Assembly: GCA_030743915.1 (NCBI GenBank)
Contig: JASLRP010000332.1
Location: 1-5,567, forward strand
Direction: 5' to 3'
From: SAR202 cluster bacterium
Lineage (GTDB): Bacteria > Chloroflexota > Dehalococcoidia > Lucifugimonadales > UBA1123
Length of the DNA: 5,567 nucleotides
The position numbers were made by a program, and so were the translations under genes. Shown here piece by piece: positions 5,079-5,567 of this stretch. Under the pieces are notes generated by a model, which searched no databases, was not told where the DNA came from, and was given only the letters and a program-made list of their open reading frames with translations. Each line of letters begins with the position of its first letter. Positions within the stretch are counted from its first letter, which is position 1.

Positions 5079-5567
5079 TCATGATGATGAGAGATCGGCT
5101 ATCACCGTCTCCGTGTGCTGTCCGAGGCTGGGAGCAGGGCCGCGAATCTCGCCGACCGATTCGCTCAGCCGCACCTGTATGCCCACCTGTTGCATGGAGC
5201 CAAACGTGGGGTCGTTCAGTTGTATTACGGCGCCGGATTCCTGGGCGTGGGCAGTCTCCATCCATTCCTCGACAGTCCGGCACATGGTGCAAGGGACTCC
5301 GGCCTGTTCCATGATGCGCTCCCACTCCAGGGCTGTGCGGCCTCGCCATGCAGCGGAGAAATTCTCCGCCCAGACTCGGCGCTCGTCAGCATCTTCGCGG
5401 AGTCGAGGGGCGGTAATGGGGTCAAACCACTCAGGATGCCCCAGAGCCTGAAGCATGGGACGGATGGCGCGTTCGTATCCAGCGTTTATGTTCACCCAGC
5501 GGTCGTCCCTGCACTGATAGAACCTCCCGATGGCCGGAGACATTGCGCCGGGCGTAGATGGCACATC
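5079..5567 (-). CDS. CaiB/BaiF family CoA-transferase, C-terminal part (cut by right edge)
   Basis: The frame enters from the right edge and ends at TGA 5081-5079, giving about 162 residues of what is normally a protein of about 400. Family III CoA-transferases move CoA between organic acids through an aspartyl-CoA anhydride intermediate. The recognisable segments are the core-domain return FYQCRDDRWVNINAGYERAI (with the family's 'DG.W' here as DDRW), the helix pair around RTALEWERIMEQAGVPCTMC ('agvP' block), and the family's closing region from DPTFGSMQQVGIQVRLSES to GPAPSLGQHTETVIADL. The catalytic Asp lies in the N-terminal half, outside the window, so activity cannot be judged. The GTG at 5564 is internal, not the start. 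It is the first visible gene of the minus-strand set and ends 73 bases before the flavin-reductase-like gene. The acid substrate cannot be told from this part. Confidence 0.9.
   Translation of the reverse strand, partial: DVPSTPGAMSPAIGRFYQCRDDRWVNINAGYERAIRPMLQALGHPEWFDPITAPRLREDADERRVWAENFSAAWRGRTALEWERIMEQAGVPCTMCRTVEEWMETAHAQESGAVIQLNDPTFGSMQQVGIQVRLSESVGEIRGPAPSLGQHTETVIADLSSS

Noticed and set aside
5113..5451. Plus-strand and alternative minus-strand frames over the CoA-transferase region
   Set aside because: They contradict the frame that shows the CaiB/BaiF C-terminal pattern continuously to the window edge.

Overview
The window looks like bacterial chromosome from a moderately GC-rich genome, roughly 60-67% GC in the stretches counted and about 49% in one gene. 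It has alternative start codons (TTG, GTG), tight spacing and six recognisable or partly recognisable protein genes plus one unidentified tail. My best guess is an uncultured Chloroflexota lineage (SAR202/Dehalococcoidia-like). The guess rests on the mix of an FtsX-type permease, CaiB-type CoA-transferase, flavin-reductase-like and maleylpyruvate-isomerase-like genes, and on an intergenic palindromic repeat that resembles elements I recall from such genomes. No rRNA or single-copy taxonomic marker other than holA is present, so this stays an inference.

Left part (1-1985, + strand): a short unidentified reading-frame tail ends at 103. It is followed by a large FtsX/MacB-type ABC transporter permease that lacks the N-terminal membrane helix and most of the first extracytoplasmic domain expected of the family. 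The frame is blocked by a stop at 81-83, so the gene is truncated, frameshifted or mis-sequenced at its 5' end.

Middle (1986-3526, + strand): a palindromic repeat (copy A) separates the permease from holA, which encodes the delta subunit of DNA polymerase III. After a 142-base gap with a perfect 10-bp inverted repeat comes a small zinc-ribbon protein of unknown function.

Right part (3527-5567, - strand): three genes read right to left, a CaiB/BaiF family CoA-transferase (C-terminal part only, cut by the window edge), a flavin-reductase-like FMN-binding protein, and a maleylpyruvate-isomerase-like DinB/SCP2 enzyme. Gaps of 73 and 54 bases suggest one transcription unit, plausibly a small catabolic module. 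Its last gene converges on the zinc-ribbon gene, and a second, more degenerate palindromic repeat (copy B) lies at the junction and overlaps the stop codon.

No CRISPR array, tRNA, rRNA, insertion sequence or defence system is visible, and no stretch over 300 bases lacks a gene. The items most worth a second look are the paired palindromic elements, the broken 5' end of the permease, and the low-GC flavin-reductase gene.
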